Below are positions 1-8,419 of a DNA stretch of 64,000 nt, piece by piece; position 1 is the first letter of the stretch; each line of letters starts with the position of its first letter. Where the stretch lies: assembly GCF_004341885.1 (NCBI RefSeq), contig NZ_SLVX01000005.1, forward strand, positions 186,001 through 250,000. Direction: 5' to 3'. Made by a program: the position numbers and the translations under genes. Source of the stretch: Shinella granuli (GTDB lineage Bacteria; Pseudomonadota; Alphaproteobacteria; Rhizobiales; Rhizobiaceae). Below the pieces are notes generated by a model. It saw nothing but the letters and a program-made list of their open reading frames with translations, was not told the DNA's origin and did no database searches.

Positions 1-106
1 TGGCCGCCCAGGTCCCTGCCGGCCCGCCGCCGATCACGAGGACATCGGCGTCGAGCTCGAGCGAGGCAGTGGGAATAGTCGATGCGGCGGTGGGTGGAAA
101 TGCCAT
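1..106 (-). CDS. FAD-dependent oxidoreductase, N-terminal fragment cut by window edge
   Basis: Reading leftward from an ATG at 106, the first 35 residues end in a dinucleotide-binding beta-alpha-beta fold (VLVIGGGPAG, the GxGxxG signature), preceded by a short Ala/Pro/Thr-rich leader. This is typical of fumarate-reductase/aspartate-oxidase-like FAD proteins. The rest lies beyond the left edge, so neither the substrate class nor its partners can be named. It diverges from the NhaD gene to its right. Confidence 0.7.
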   Translation of the reverse strand, partial: MAFPPTAASTIPTASLELDADVLVIGGGPAGTWAA

Positions 107-448
107 GATATTTCTCCGATGCACGCTGAAGGCGGCCAACCAGAATGTCGGAACCGGATACGGCACCGCGACGTCGGCCAATGACGCACCGATATTATCT
201 ATTAAAACTATAGATTAAAGGGATATTGATGCGCCTGATGACGCCGAAGAGAAAAATGCTCCCCGCAAATCAGCCGCACGCCGAAGCGGACCGCAAACCG
301 CCAGGGTAGTCGCTCCACCCATCATGAGGCGATGAATAAACCCGGCATCCGCCGCACAAGAGAACAGATTCGCATCTGCGGCTATTGTGTCGGAGCGGAA
401 GTTCCGTCGATATGGAGAGGGGATTTCGTAACGTTGGAGGGAGGAAAG
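107..448. promoter_or_regulatory. Divergent intergenic region with AT-rich dyad
   Basis: This 342-base stretch separates the leftward FAD oxidoreductase from rightward nhaD. I see no convincing coding sequence in it. Positions about 190-230 are unusually AT-rich for this genome and carry a dyad at 197-215, ATCTAT-N7-ATAGAT, a plausible operator or promoter element for either gene. Just before nhaD there is a clear ribosome-binding site (GGAGGGAGG, about 436-444). The regulator is unknown. Confidence 0.4.
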
Positions 449-1843
449 ATGAAGCGTCTGTGCCGATGGATGTCGTTCCTGGCGGCCTTCGTCTCGTCCT
501 ACTCGTCTGTCGCTCCCGCTCATGCAGAAGAGATTGCCGCGCGGATCGACCTGACACACCATCTCGCCGGCTATCTGGCCCTCCTGATCTTCTTCATCGC
601 CTACGGGTTCGTGGCTGTCGAGAAGGCCATCCAGTTGCGCAAGTCGAAGCCCGTCATGCTGGCATCGGGCCTCATCTGGGCACTTCTCGGCCTCGTCTAC
701 GCCCTGAATGGCCAGAGTGCCGCGCTGGAGGCCGCCGCCAAGCACGTGATCCTCGACTATGGCGAGTTGATGCTGTTCCTGGTGGTGGCCATAACCTATG
801 TGAATACGATGCAGGAACGGCGCGTCTTCGACACGCTGAGGACCAGGCTCGTCAGCCTGCAGCTCTCCTACCGCCAGCTTTTCTGGCTGGTCGGAGGGCT
901 CGCGTTCGTTTTCGGCCCCATCATCGACAATCTGACCACGGCCCTCGTCATGGGCGCCGTGGTGGTCTCCGTCGGGGTCGGCAACTACCGGTTCATCGTC
1001 ATGGGCTGCATCATCATCGTGGTGGCCGCCAATGCGGGCGGCGTCTTCTCACCCTTCGGCGACATCACCTCGCTGATGGTCTGGCAGAAGGGCAAGCTGG
1101 GCTTCTTCGAGTTCTTCCATCTCTTCCTTCCCTCGCTGGTGAATTTCCTCGTGCCGGCGACATTCATGCATTTCAGCGTGCCGAAAGGCACGCCGGAAGC
1201 GACGGGCGCCGTCAGGAAGCTCAAGCCCGGCGGGATCGTGGTCATCTGGCTGTTCGTGGCGACCCTCGTCACCGCGGTCTCCTTCAAGAGTCTGTTCGGC
1301 CTGCCGCCCGCACTCGGCATGATGCTCGGCCTGGGATACCTGCAGATGTACAGCTATCTCCTCCAGCACATCGGGCGCCGCCTGAACAACCAGGACATGC
1401 TGGCATTCGATTCCCTGCGGGAAATGAGGCATGTGGAGTGGGATACGCTGCTGTTCTTCTTCGGCATCATCTTCGCCGTCGCCGGTCTCGGCGTGGCCGG
1501 CTACCTCGCCCAGTTGTCGAATTATCTCTACGATGATCTGGGAGCGACCTTCGCCAATATCGCCATCGGCGTGCTGGGCGCCGCATTCGACAACATACCG
1601 CTCATGTTCGCGGTGCTGACGATGAATCCCGACATGTCGAGCGGCCAGTGGATGCTGGTCACGCTCAGCACAGGGGTCGGCGGCAGCCTGGTCTCCATAG
1701 GCTCGGCGGCGGGCGTGGTGCTGATGGGGCTCGTGCGCAACCACTATACGTTTCTCAACCATCTTCGATGGGCCTGGGCCATCGGGTTGGGCTACATAGC
1801 GAGCATCCTCACCCACCTTTGGATCAATGCCGCCTTCATCTGA
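449..1843 (+). CDS. nhaD: NhaD-type Na+/H+ antiporter
   Basis: A 464-residue inner-membrane antiporter that would expel Na+ (or Li+) in exchange for protons. An in-frame ATG exists further upstream at 332, but the start chosen is the ATG at 449, which has a GGAGGGAGG ribosome site and begins a signal-peptide-like segment ending APAHAEE (residues 1 to about 26). The hallmark NhaD motifs are present: an IIDNLTTA segment and AANAGGVFSPFGDITSLMVW. About ten to twelve hydrophobic helices follow. The N-terminal cleavable leader fits NhaD proteins. It stands alone, but the window also contains a Na+-translocating NQR, so both would act on the same ion gradient. Confidence 0.85.
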   Translation: MKRLCRWMSFLAAFVSSYSSVAPAHAEEIAARIDLTHHLAGYLALLIFFIAYGFVAVEKAIQLRKSKPVMLASGLIWALLGLVYALNGQSAALEAAAKHVILDYGELMLFLVVAITYVNTMQERRVFDTLRTRLVSLQLSYRQLFWLVGGLAFVFGPIIDNLTTALVMGAVVVSVGVGNYRFIVMGCIIIVVAANAGGVFSPFGDITSLMVWQKGKLGFFEFFHLFLPSLVNFLVPATFMHFSVPKGTPEATGAVRKLKPGGIVVIWLFVATLVTAVSFKSLFGLPPALGMMLGLGYLQMYSYLLQHIGRRLNNQDMLAFDSLREMRHVEWDTLLFFFGIIFAVAGLGVAGYLAQLSNYLYDDLGATFANIAIGVLGAAFDNIPLMFAVLTMNPDMSSGQWMLVTLSTGVGGSLVSIGSAAGVVLMGLVRNHYTFLNHLRWAWAIGLGYIASILTHLWINAAFI

Positions 1844-1925
1844 AGCCGGCCCTGCATCCCGATGGCTCCGGCAGGTTCCAAGCTGAGGCCATATGCGGCC
1901 GGGGGGCTTGGCCCGGAACGGCCTC

Positions 1926-2252
1926 CTACTGGAAGTCGTCCCTCTGTGGCGTGAAGGTGTCGATCAGAAGGCCGGCTGTCAGCGCGACCACGCCATGGAC
2001 AAGGTTCGGCGCGACGATAAAGCTGCTTCCCGGGCCAAGCCGCGTGGTGACGCCGTCGACGGTGACGTCGAACGTGCCTTCGGCGACGTAGCTGACCTGC
2101 GTATGCGGATGGGAATGCAAGGCGCCGACGGCGCCCTCCTCGAAGCGGAAGGCAACAAGCATGAGCTCCGGGCGATGGCTCAGCACGGCGCGGCGATTGC
2201 CGGGTGCGACTTCGGTCCAGACCGTGTCTTCAGGCAAGGTATAATGCTGCAT
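1926..2252 (-). CDS. kdgF: KdgF-like cupin, unsaturated uronate linearisation
   Basis: A 108-residue single-domain cupin. The metal-binding motif HSHPHTQVSYVAEG (about residues 42-55) and the later PNLVHGV histidine match KdgF, the enzyme that opens 4,5-unsaturated uronates to 5-keto-4-deoxyuronate. The identification rests on these motifs plus its position as last gene of a kduI-kduD operon. The ATG at 2252 has an AGAGGA site four bases upstream; an alternative ATG at 2264 would overlap the kduD stop by the ATGA pattern and add four residues. Without the context it could only be called a small cupin. Confidence 0.75.
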   Translation of the reverse strand: MQHYTLPEDTVWTEVAPGNRRAVLSHRPELMLVAFRFEEGAVGALHSHPHTQVSYVAEGTFDVTVDGVTTRLGPGSSFIVAPNLVHGVVALTAGLLIDTFTPQRDDFQ

Positions 2253-2260
2253 GGATCCTC

Positions 2261-3016
2261 TCATCGGGCAAGCCATCCGCCGTCGACCGGCAGAATGGCG
2301 CCATGTATGTAATCGGATGCCGAAGCCGCGAGGAAGACCGCGGCGCCGGCCATGTCCTCCGGCCGCGCCCAGCGGCCGGCGGGAATGCGCTTCAGGATAT
2401 CCGCGTTGCGTTCCGCATCGGCCCTCAGCGCCGTCGTGTTGTTCGTCTCCACGTAACCGGGAGCGATGGCATTGACATTGATGCCGCGCACCGCCCATTC
2501 ATTCGCCATCAGCTTCGTCAGGCCCGCAAGACCGCTCTTGGCTGCCGTATAGGACGGCACGCGGATACCGCCCTGGAAGGAGAGCAGGGAGGCGATGTTG
2601 ATGATCTTGGCCTTTCGTTCCGCCGCGATCGCCGCTTTCGCAAAAGCCTGGCACAGGAAGAAGGCGGACTTCAGGTTGGTGTCGAGCACCGCATCCCAGT
2701 CCTCTTCGGTGAAATCCAGCGCATCGGCCCGGCGGATGATGCCGGCATTGTTGACGAGGATATCCGGCGTTGCGCCGGCTGCCAGCGCCTCGGCGACGAC
2801 CTTGCCCGCCGCATCCGGCTTCGAAAGATCGGCCGCGACGGCAACGAAGTTCCGGCCGGCCGCACTGACGTCCGCCGCGGTCTCCGTCATGGCGGAGCGC
2901 CCGACACCGACGATATCGGCACCGGCTTCGGCAAGACCGACGGCAATGGCCCGGCCAATGCCGGTATTGGCGCCGGTGACGATCGCCCACCGGCCGGCGA
3001 GATCGAAAAGGCTCAT
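2261..3016 (-). CDS. kduD: 2-dehydro-3-deoxy-D-gluconate 5-dehydrogenase (KduD)
   Basis: A 251-residue classical short-chain dehydrogenase. The cofactor motif TGANTGIG (about residues 14-21), the NNAG tetrad and the catalytic YTAAKSG (Tyr-x3-Lys, about residue 150) are all intact. KduD interconverts 2,5-diketo-3-deoxygluconate and 2-keto-3-deoxygluconate using NAD(H), the step after KduI in pectin-derived uronate breakdown. The start codon overlaps the kduI stop in the ATGA pattern, implying translational coupling. The family is broad, but the kduI/kdgF neighbourhood makes KduD the likely assignment. Confidence 0.88.
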   Translation of the reverse strand: MSLFDLAGRWAIVTGANTGIGRAIAVGLAEAGADIVGVGRSAMTETAADVSAAGRNFVAVAADLSKPDAAGKVVAEALAAGATPDILVNNAGIIRRADALDFTEEDWDAVLDTNLKSAFFLCQAFAKAAIAAERKAKIINIASLLSFQGGIRVPSYTAAKSGLAGLTKLMANEWAVRGINVNAIAPGYVETNNTTALRADAERNADILKRIPAGRWARPEDMAGAAVFLAASASDYIHGAILPVDGGWLAR

Positions 3017-3855
3017 CGCAGCGATTCCATCGGCACCTTGTCCATGTCGGTGAAGCTCATGTTATCCCCGGCCATGGCCCAGATGAAAGCATAGCGCCCG
3101 GTGCCCGCGCCGGAATGGATCGACCAGCCCGGCGACAGGACCGCCTCGTGGTTCTTCAGCACCACATGCCGTGTCTCGCCGGGCTCTCCCATGAAATGGA
3201 AGATGCGCGTCGCCGCCTGCATGCCGAAATAGAGATAGACCTCCATGCGCCGGTCATGCACATGCGCCGGCATGGTGTTCCACACAGAGCCCGGTTCGAA
3301 CATCGTCAGCCCGACGAGCAGCTGGCAGCTCTCGCAGACATCAGGATGGACATATTGATTGATGGTGCGGGCGTTGGATTCTTCCGCCGAGCCAAGATGC
3401 ACCTTCTTCGCCATTTCGCGGGTGATGTGCACCGTCGGGCAGGCGCGGTGCGCCGGTGCGCTCAGGAGATAGAACAACGCCGGCGCGGCCGGATCGTCGC
3501 TCGTGAAGCCGAGCGGGCCCTCGCCCATGCCGACATAGATCGCCTCCTGGAAGCCGAGCGCATAATCCCGCCCGCCGACGCTGACCACACCGCTTCCGCC
3601 GATATTGACGATGGCGGCCTCGCGACGGTCGAGAAAACGCTCCGTGCCGGTCTCGGTGATGCCGTCGATGACGAGCCTTTCGCCCGTCGGCACGATGCCG
3701 CCCACGATCATGCGGTCGAGATGGCTGTAGGTGAGATTGAGCTCGCCCGGCTGGAACATCGCCTCGATGACGAAGCCCTCGCGCAAGCCCTTCGTGTCGC
3801 GCCTTGCGGCGTCCTCAGGCCCGACGACCTGGCGTACGGATACGGAAACTGTCAC
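3013..3855 (-). CDS. kduI: 5-keto-4-deoxyuronate isomerase (KduI)
   Basis: A 280-residue bicupin close to the usual 278. Zinc ligands are visible in MPAHVHDRRMEVYLYF (two His and a Glu) and a downstream His in WSIHSGAG. KduI converts 5-keto-4-deoxyuronate to 2,5-diketo-3-deoxygluconate in the cytoplasm. It lies between the ABC ATPase gene (31 bases away) and kduD (4-base overlap), so import, isomerisation and reduction are probably one transcript. Confidence 0.93.
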   Translation of the reverse strand: MTVSVSVRQVVGPEDAARRDTKGLREGFVIEAMFQPGELNLTYSHLDRMIVGGIVPTGERLVIDGITETGTERFLDRREAAIVNIGGSGVVSVGGRDYALGFQEAIYVGMGEGPLGFTSDDPAAPALFYLLSAPAHRACPTVHITREMAKKVHLGSAEESNARTINQYVHPDVCESCQLLVGLTMFEPGSVWNTMPAHVHDRRMEVYLYFGMQAATRIFHFMGEPGETRHVVLKNHEAVLSPGWSIHSGAGTGRYAFIWAMAGDNMSFTDMDKVPMESLR

Positions 3856-3886
3856 GGCATCTGCCTCTTGCTTTCAGGAATGGAAA

Positions 3887-4618
3887 TCAGGTGAGCACGA
3901 CATATTCGGTCAGCTGGTTGATCGTCGTATCGGCCTTGGCGACGTCGAAGACCTTCGTGCCGTGGCTCATGATCACGAACCGGTCGCAGACCTGGTAGGC
4001 GTGGTAGATATTGTGCGTCACCAGCACGCTGGAGACGTTCTCCGCCTTCAGCTTCAGCACCTGGTTCAGCAGCGCCTCCGTCTCGCGTACGGAGAGCGCC
4101 GAGGTCGGCTCGTCGAGCAGCAGCACGCGTTTCTTGAAGTAGACCGCGCGGGCGATGGCGACGGCCTGCTTCTGGCCGCCCGAGAGGTTGCCGACCAGCG
4201 TATCCGGTGAATCGATGCCGGAGATGTGGACGGCGTTCTGCAGCACCTCCATCGCGATATCGCGCATCTCGGCCTGCCGGAGAAAGCCGAAGCGGTCCGT
4301 CAGCTCCCGCCCCATGAAGATGTTGCGGGTGATCGAGAGACTGTCGACCAGCGCGGTGTGCTGGTAGATGGTCTCGATGCCGGCGTCCGCCGAATCCGAG
4401 CGGCAGGTGAAGAGCGTCTTCTTGCCGTCGACGCTCAGATAGCCGTCTGTCGGCTTGTGGATTCCCGAGATGAGGTTGACCGTCGTCGACTTGCCGGCGC
4501 CATTGTCGCCGAGCAGGCCCACCACCTCGCCCTCACCGATGTGGAAGCTGAGGTTGCGGAGCGCGGTCAGCGCGCCGAAGTTTTTGGAAATGTTATGGAG
4601 TTCGAGGAGATTGGACAT
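3887..4618 (-). CDS. Ribose-type sugar ABC transporter ATPase, single NBD
   Basis: 243 residues with one complete ABC domain: Walker A GDNGAGKST (about 38-46), signature LSGGQKQ, Walker B LLLDEP and the H-loop VTHN. Unlike RbsA or YtfR it has only one nucleotide-binding domain, as in FrcA-type transporters. The start is either ATG 4618 or the GTG immediately before it at 4621; the permease stop overlaps here, indicating coupling. With the permease and binding protein next to it, it probably powers import of an (unsaturated) uronate or its oligomer, inferred from the co-transcribed kdu genes. Confidence 0.87.
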   Translation of the reverse strand: MSNLLELHNISKNFGALTALRNLSFHIGEGEVVGLLGDNGAGKSTTVNLISGIHKPTDGYLSVDGKKTLFTCRSDSADAGIETIYQHTALVDSLSITRNIFMGRELTDRFGFLRQAEMRDIAMEVLQNAVHISGIDSPDTLVGNLSGGQKQAVAIARAVYFKKRVLLLDEPTSALSVRETEALLNQVLKLKAENVSSVLVTHNIYHAYQVCDRFVIMSHGTKVFDVAKADTTINQLTEYVVLT

Positions 4619-5637
4619 CACGCAATGCCTCGCCGCTCGATGAGATGGTTGAAGATGGCGGCCAGCACGATCAGCGTCGCGATGAACATGTCGAGATAGA
4701 AACCGGGCGCGCGCAGAAGCAGCAGCACGTCGGTGATGGTGTGGATCAGCAGCACGCCGAGGAAGATGCCGATGATCGATCCGCGGCCGCCCCGCAGAGA
4801 CAGGCCGCCGATGACGCAGGCGGCGATCGCCTGCAGTTCGAGGCCGGCGCCCTGCCCCGGCTGCACGCTGCCGACGCGGGCCGTGGCGAGAATGCCTGCG
4901 ACCGCCGCCATGCCGCCGGCGATGGCGAAGGCGATGAGCTTCACGCGGGCCGTGTTGATGCCGATCGCCTCGGCCGCGCCGCGATTGCCGCCCGTCGCGA
5001 AGACGTGGTTGCCGAAGCGGTGGCGGTGCAGCAGGAAGTGAAAGCCGACGACGAAAAGGACGATCCAGATGAAGGCGGCGTTGATGCCGAGCAGCGTGCC
5101 GGAAAACAGGCTCGTGAAGATCGGCTCGGGATCGAAACGCACTTGCACCGCGCCGTTATAGAGCAGCACGGCGCCGCGCCAGAACAGGAGACCGCCGAGC
5201 GTCACGATGAAGGACGGCAGGCCGAAGCGCAACGTGATGTGGCCGTTCAGAAGCCCGATCAACAAGCCGACCACGATGCCGAGCGGCGCGGCGAGGAAGG
5301 CGCTCACGCCGGCGCCGACGAGGCTCGCCATCAGCACGGCCGTGAAGGTGTAGACGGAGCCGATGGAGAGGTCGAACTCGCCGGCGATCATCAGGACGCC
5401 CGCACCGAGCGCCAGGCACCCGAGCACGGGGATCGCCTTCATCAGGATTGTCAGGTTCTGCGGCGAGAGGTAGCGGAACTCGTTCGGATAGAGCAGCGCG
5501 CCGGCGATGCAGACGACCTGCAACGTCATGAAGACGAGGAAGATCGCCCCCGCAGGCATGCCCATGATCTGCTTGAGGAGGGATTGTCTTTGCGTGCGCG
5601 AACGGGGCCCGGCACTGTCGGCGAGGATAGGTGTCAC
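4618..5637 (-). CDS. Ribose-type sugar ABC transporter permease
   Basis: A 339-residue polytopic membrane protein of the RbsC/FrcB family with about nine hydrophobic helices. It carries the characteristic GEFDLSIGSV segment after the third helix and the TGGN-x3-AAEAIGI coupling region near residue 220. Translation appears to start at a GTG (5637). It follows the binding-protein gene after a 68-base gap containing a hairpin, and its stop overlaps the ATPase start. Confidence 0.88.
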   Translation of the reverse strand: MTPILADSAGPRSRTQRQSLLKQIMGMPAGAIFLVFMTLQVVCIAGALLYPNEFRYLSPQNLTILMKAIPVLGCLALGAGVLMIAGEFDLSIGSVYTFTAVLMASLVGAGVSAFLAAPLGIVVGLLIGLLNGHITLRFGLPSFIVTLGGLLFWRGAVLLYNGAVQVRFDPEPIFTSLFSGTLLGINAAFIWIVLFVVGFHFLLHRHRFGNHVFATGGNRGAAEAIGINTARVKLIAFAIAGGMAAVAGILATARVGSVQPGQGAGLELQAIAACVIGGLSLRGGRGSIIGIFLGVLLIHTITDVLLLLRAPGFYLDMFIATLIVLAAIFNHLIERRGIA

Positions 5638-5671
5638 GGTCTGGCACTCGATCGTTTCTGGGAACGGGGAA

Positions 5672-5689
5672 CCCGCCGCTCATGGCGGG
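5672..5689 (-). terminator. Intra-operon hairpin between binding protein and permease
   Basis: Perfect 6-bp arms CCCGCC and GGCGGG flank a 6-base loop in the gap between the binding-protein stop and the permease start. No T-run follows, so it is more likely an mRNA-stabilising or attenuating hairpin of the kind that keeps binding-protein transcripts in excess than a true terminator. Confidence 0.45.
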
Positions 5690-5705
5690 CTCCCTCTGGA
5701 CACGA

Positions 5706-6656
5706 TTAGCGGAAGCTGCCGATCAGCGGCTTGACCGAGCTGATGCGCGACTTGTCGAGGAAGGCGCCCTGCCCGGTGTCGATGTCGGTCGGGGTCAGTC
5801 CGTACTTCTTGGACAGGGCGATCTGGGCGATCGGATAGTAGCCCTGAAGGTAGGGCTGCTGGTCCATGGTCGCGAACATCGCGCCTGACTCCACCGCATT
5901 GACGATCTCGACCGCCAGGTCGAAGCCGCCGAAGGGAATGTCGACGCCAGCATCCTTGATCGCGCCCGCACCGACCGTCGAGGTCACCGAGCCCGTGCCG
6001 AACAGCGCCTTCACGTTCGGATTGGCGATGAGGAACTGCGCCATGATGTTCTGCGCCTCCGCCGGGTCGAGGCCGGCGCGCACCGTCTCCACCTTGATGC
6101 CGGCTTCCGCCATCGCCTTTTCGATGCCGCCGCCGCGCGCCACCGCGAAGCTCGCCTCGGGAATTTCGCGCGGGTTGAAGACGACGTCGCCGGACTTCAG
6201 GCCGAATTCCTTGATCATGCGGTTGCCGAGTTCATAGCCCGAGGCAAACTCGTTCATGCCGACATAGGCCTGGCGGCAATTGCCCTTGGCACCCTCCAGA
6301 TCGTCATTGTTGAAACCGATGACGACAATGCCGGCCTTGACCGCCGCGCAGATGCTCTCGTCGAAGGCGTCCGACGAGGAGATCGCGACGGCGATGCCGT
6401 CGACGCCGCTCGCCGTCGCGCTTTCGATCAGGTCGTTCTGGCGCACCGGATCGTTGTTGGCGTATTGCACGTCGAGATCGACGCCGAACTGGGCGGCCGC
6501 GTCTTGCGCGCCTTTCACCACGGGATTAAAGAACTGGACACTCGGATCGAGGTAGATGATCATCGTGGCCTTGACGTCTGCGGCAAGCGCCGTCGACGTC
6601 ATCATGGTGGCAAGGCCCGCTGCCAGGGCGGCGGTTCTCAACCTGGTCAATTTCAT
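5706..6656 (-). CDS. Periplasmic sugar-binding protein of ribose type
   Basis: 316 residues with a classic Sec signal peptide (KLTRLRTAALAAGL through TALAADV, cleavage near residue 25) and the two-lobed periplasmic-binding-protein-like fold of RbsB relatives. The ATG at 6656 is preceded by AGGGAGG, which fixes the start. It would capture ligand in the periplasm for the adjacent permease and ATPase. Co-transcription with kduI, kduD and kdgF suggests a uronate-type ligand, but binding residues cannot prove that. Confidence 0.88.
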   Translation of the reverse strand: MKLTRLRTAALAAGLATMMTSTALAADVKATMIIYLDPSVQFFNPVVKGAQDAAAQFGVDLDVQYANNDPVRQNDLIESATASGVDGIAVAISSSDAFDESICAAVKAGIVVIGFNNDDLEGAKGNCRQAYVGMNEFASGYELGNRMIKEFGLKSGDVVFNPREIPEASFAVARGGGIEKAMAEAGIKVETVRAGLDPAEAQNIMAQFLIANPNVKALFGTGSVTSTVGAGAIKDAGVDIPFGGFDLAVEIVNAVESGAMFATMDQQPYLQGYYPIAQIALSKKYGLTPTDIDTGQGAFLDKSRISSVKPLIGSFR

Positions 6657-6780
6657 TTGCGTATCCTCCCTTTGGATGTGCAATGCGGGTCCAAAAGACC
6701 CAAGTCTCGGCTGGCGGGCTCCGACCAAAGATCACGCCGGCCGAGATTTTCCTCCTCATGACTGCCCGACGGGCAGCCGG

Positions 6781-8295
6781 TTATGCGAACCACGGCGCAG
6801 GGCGCCCGAGCGTGACGTGCACGCCCTTGAACTGGGAATATTCGTCGAAGCCGTAGCGGCCGAGTTCCCGGCCGAGACCACTCTTCTTGTAGCCGCCGAT
6901 CGGCAGTTCCGGCGTGCCGTCGATCACGCTGTTGATCCAGCAGCGGCCGGCGCGGATGCGGCGGATGCTCTGCAGCGCGTTTTCGAGATTGGTCGACCAG
7001 ACGCAGGCCGACAGGCCGAATTCGGTGGCGTTCGCCAGCGCCACGGCCTCGTCCGCCGTCTTGAAGCTCAAGGTCGAAAGCACCGGCCCGAAAATCTCCT
7101 CGCGGGCGATCGACATGTCGGGCGTGACGCCGGCGAAGACGGTCGGCGCGTAGTAGAGCCCGGCCTCCCTGCCGACCCTTTCACCGCCGAGCAACAGTTC
7201 TGCGCCAGAGGCGACGCCGGCCTCTACGTAGGAATGCACCTTTTGCGCATGCGCCTCCGAGATCATCGCGCCGATCTTGGTGCGCTCGTTCAGCGGATCG
7301 CCGAAGGTGACCTTGCGGGAAATATCGAGCAGCCGCTCCATCAAGGCATCGCGGATACCTTCCTCGACCAGCAGGCGGCTGCCGGAAATGCAGCACTGGC
7401 CGGCATTGTGGTAGACGCCGTAGGCGATGCCGTCCGCAGCCGCGTCGAGATCCGCATCGGCGAAGACGATCTGCGGTCCCTTGCCGCCGAGCTCCAGCCC
7501 GACGCGCTTGACGCTGCGCGCCGCGATCTCGCCGAGCTTCGTGCCGACCCGCACCGAGCCGGTGAAGGCGACCATGTCGACGCCGGGATCTTCCGCCAGC
7601 ACTTGCCCTGCCGGATCGCCATAGCCGGTGACGACGTTGAACACACCGTCGGGAATGCCGGCCTCGCGCGCCAGCTCCGCCATGCGGATCGACGTCCCGG
7701 ACGTGAATTCCGACGGCTTCAGCACGACCGTGCAGCCGGCGCCGATCGCCCACGGCACGCGCTCGGAGGCGATGATGAAGGGGAAGTTCCAGGGCGTGAT
7801 GATGCCGACGACGCCGACTGGCTCGCGCAGCACGAGGCCGAGGCGATCGTCGCCGATATTGTTGTGGCTCTGGCCTTCCAGCGCGCGGGCCTGGCCGGCC
7901 GCATAGGACCAGAGGTCGGCGCAGAAACCGATCTCGCCGCGGGCCTGGGCGATCGGCTTGCCGACTTCCAGGCTCTCGGCGAGCGCCAGCTCTTCCTGAT
8001 GGGCGAGGATCAGGTCCGCCACCTTGAACATCAGGCGCGAGCGCTCGGCACCCGACATGCGTGGCCAGGGACCCGTGTCGAAGGCCCGGCGCGCCGCCGC
8101 GACCGCAAGGCGCACGTCATCTGCGGAAGCCTCCGGCCAGGTCCCGACAATTACACCCGCATGGCCAGGGCTCACGCGGTCGATCGTCTTGCCGGATGCG
8201 GCGTCGACGGACTTGCCATCGACAAGCATCTGATAGCGGGATTTAATATTCAGCCGCGGGTCACGGGAATCGGGTGCAATGAAATTGGACAGCAA
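6781..8295 (-). CDS. NAD(P)+-dependent aldehyde dehydrogenase
   Basis: A 504-residue ALDH-superfamily enzyme. The cofactor segment (ITPWNFPF), the general-base Glu in LELGGKGPQ and the nucleophile in NAGQCCISGSRL are intact, so it should be active. It heads the uronate operon, 124 bases upstream of the binding-protein start, so it probably oxidises an aldehyde arising in that pathway or supplied by the same sugar source. The best-placed start is a TTG at 8295 with GGAAGA upstream; the first in-frame ATG (8229) has no clear ribosome site. Confidence 0.85.
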   Translation of the reverse strand: MLSNFIAPDSRDPRLNIKSRYQMLVDGKSVDAASGKTIDRVSPGHAGVIVGTWPEASADDVRLAVAAARRAFDTGPWPRMSGAERSRLMFKVADLILAHQEELALAESLEVGKPIAQARGEIGFCADLWSYAAGQARALEGQSHNNIGDDRLGLVLREPVGVVGIITPWNFPFIIASERVPWAIGAGCTVVLKPSEFTSGTSIRMAELAREAGIPDGVFNVVTGYGDPAGQVLAEDPGVDMVAFTGSVRVGTKLGEIAARSVKRVGLELGGKGPQIVFADADLDAAADGIAYGVYHNAGQCCISGSRLLVEEGIRDALMERLLDISRKVTFGDPLNERTKIGAMISEAHAQKVHSYVEAGVASGAELLLGGERVGREAGLYYAPTVFAGVTPDMSIAREEIFGPVLSTLSFKTADEAVALANATEFGLSACVWSTNLENALQSIRRIRAGRCWINSVIDGTPELPIGGYKKSGLGRELGRYGFDEYSQFKGVHVTLGRPAPWFA

Positions 8296-8379
8296 TATCG
8301 TCTTCCGGCCGGCAAGATGGCGCCAGCCCCTCCCTGTTGATCCGGTTTTGAGGCCACCGGATTTTTGTTGCGCATGAAT

Positions 8380-8396
8380 TGTATGGTACTGTATGG
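8380..8396. promoter_or_regulatory. Direct-repeat operator candidate TGTATGG-TAC-TGTATGG
   Basis: Two identical heptamers TGTATGG start 10 bases apart, one helical turn, in the 124-base divergent region between the aldehyde dehydrogenase and the GntR gene. The second copy overlaps an ATG at 8393, which argues against that codon as the regulator start. This is the obvious candidate binding site for the adjacent GntR/FadR-type protein, controlling both itself and the leftward operon. Confidence 0.5.
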
Positions 8397-8419
8397 TGGC
8401 TTCAAATGGATGTCAACGC

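Noticed and set aside
385-1536. Long plus-strand frame overlapping nhaD
   Set aside because: Arginine-rich, lacks any domain and runs through the NhaD gene in another frame; a composition artefact of high GC3.
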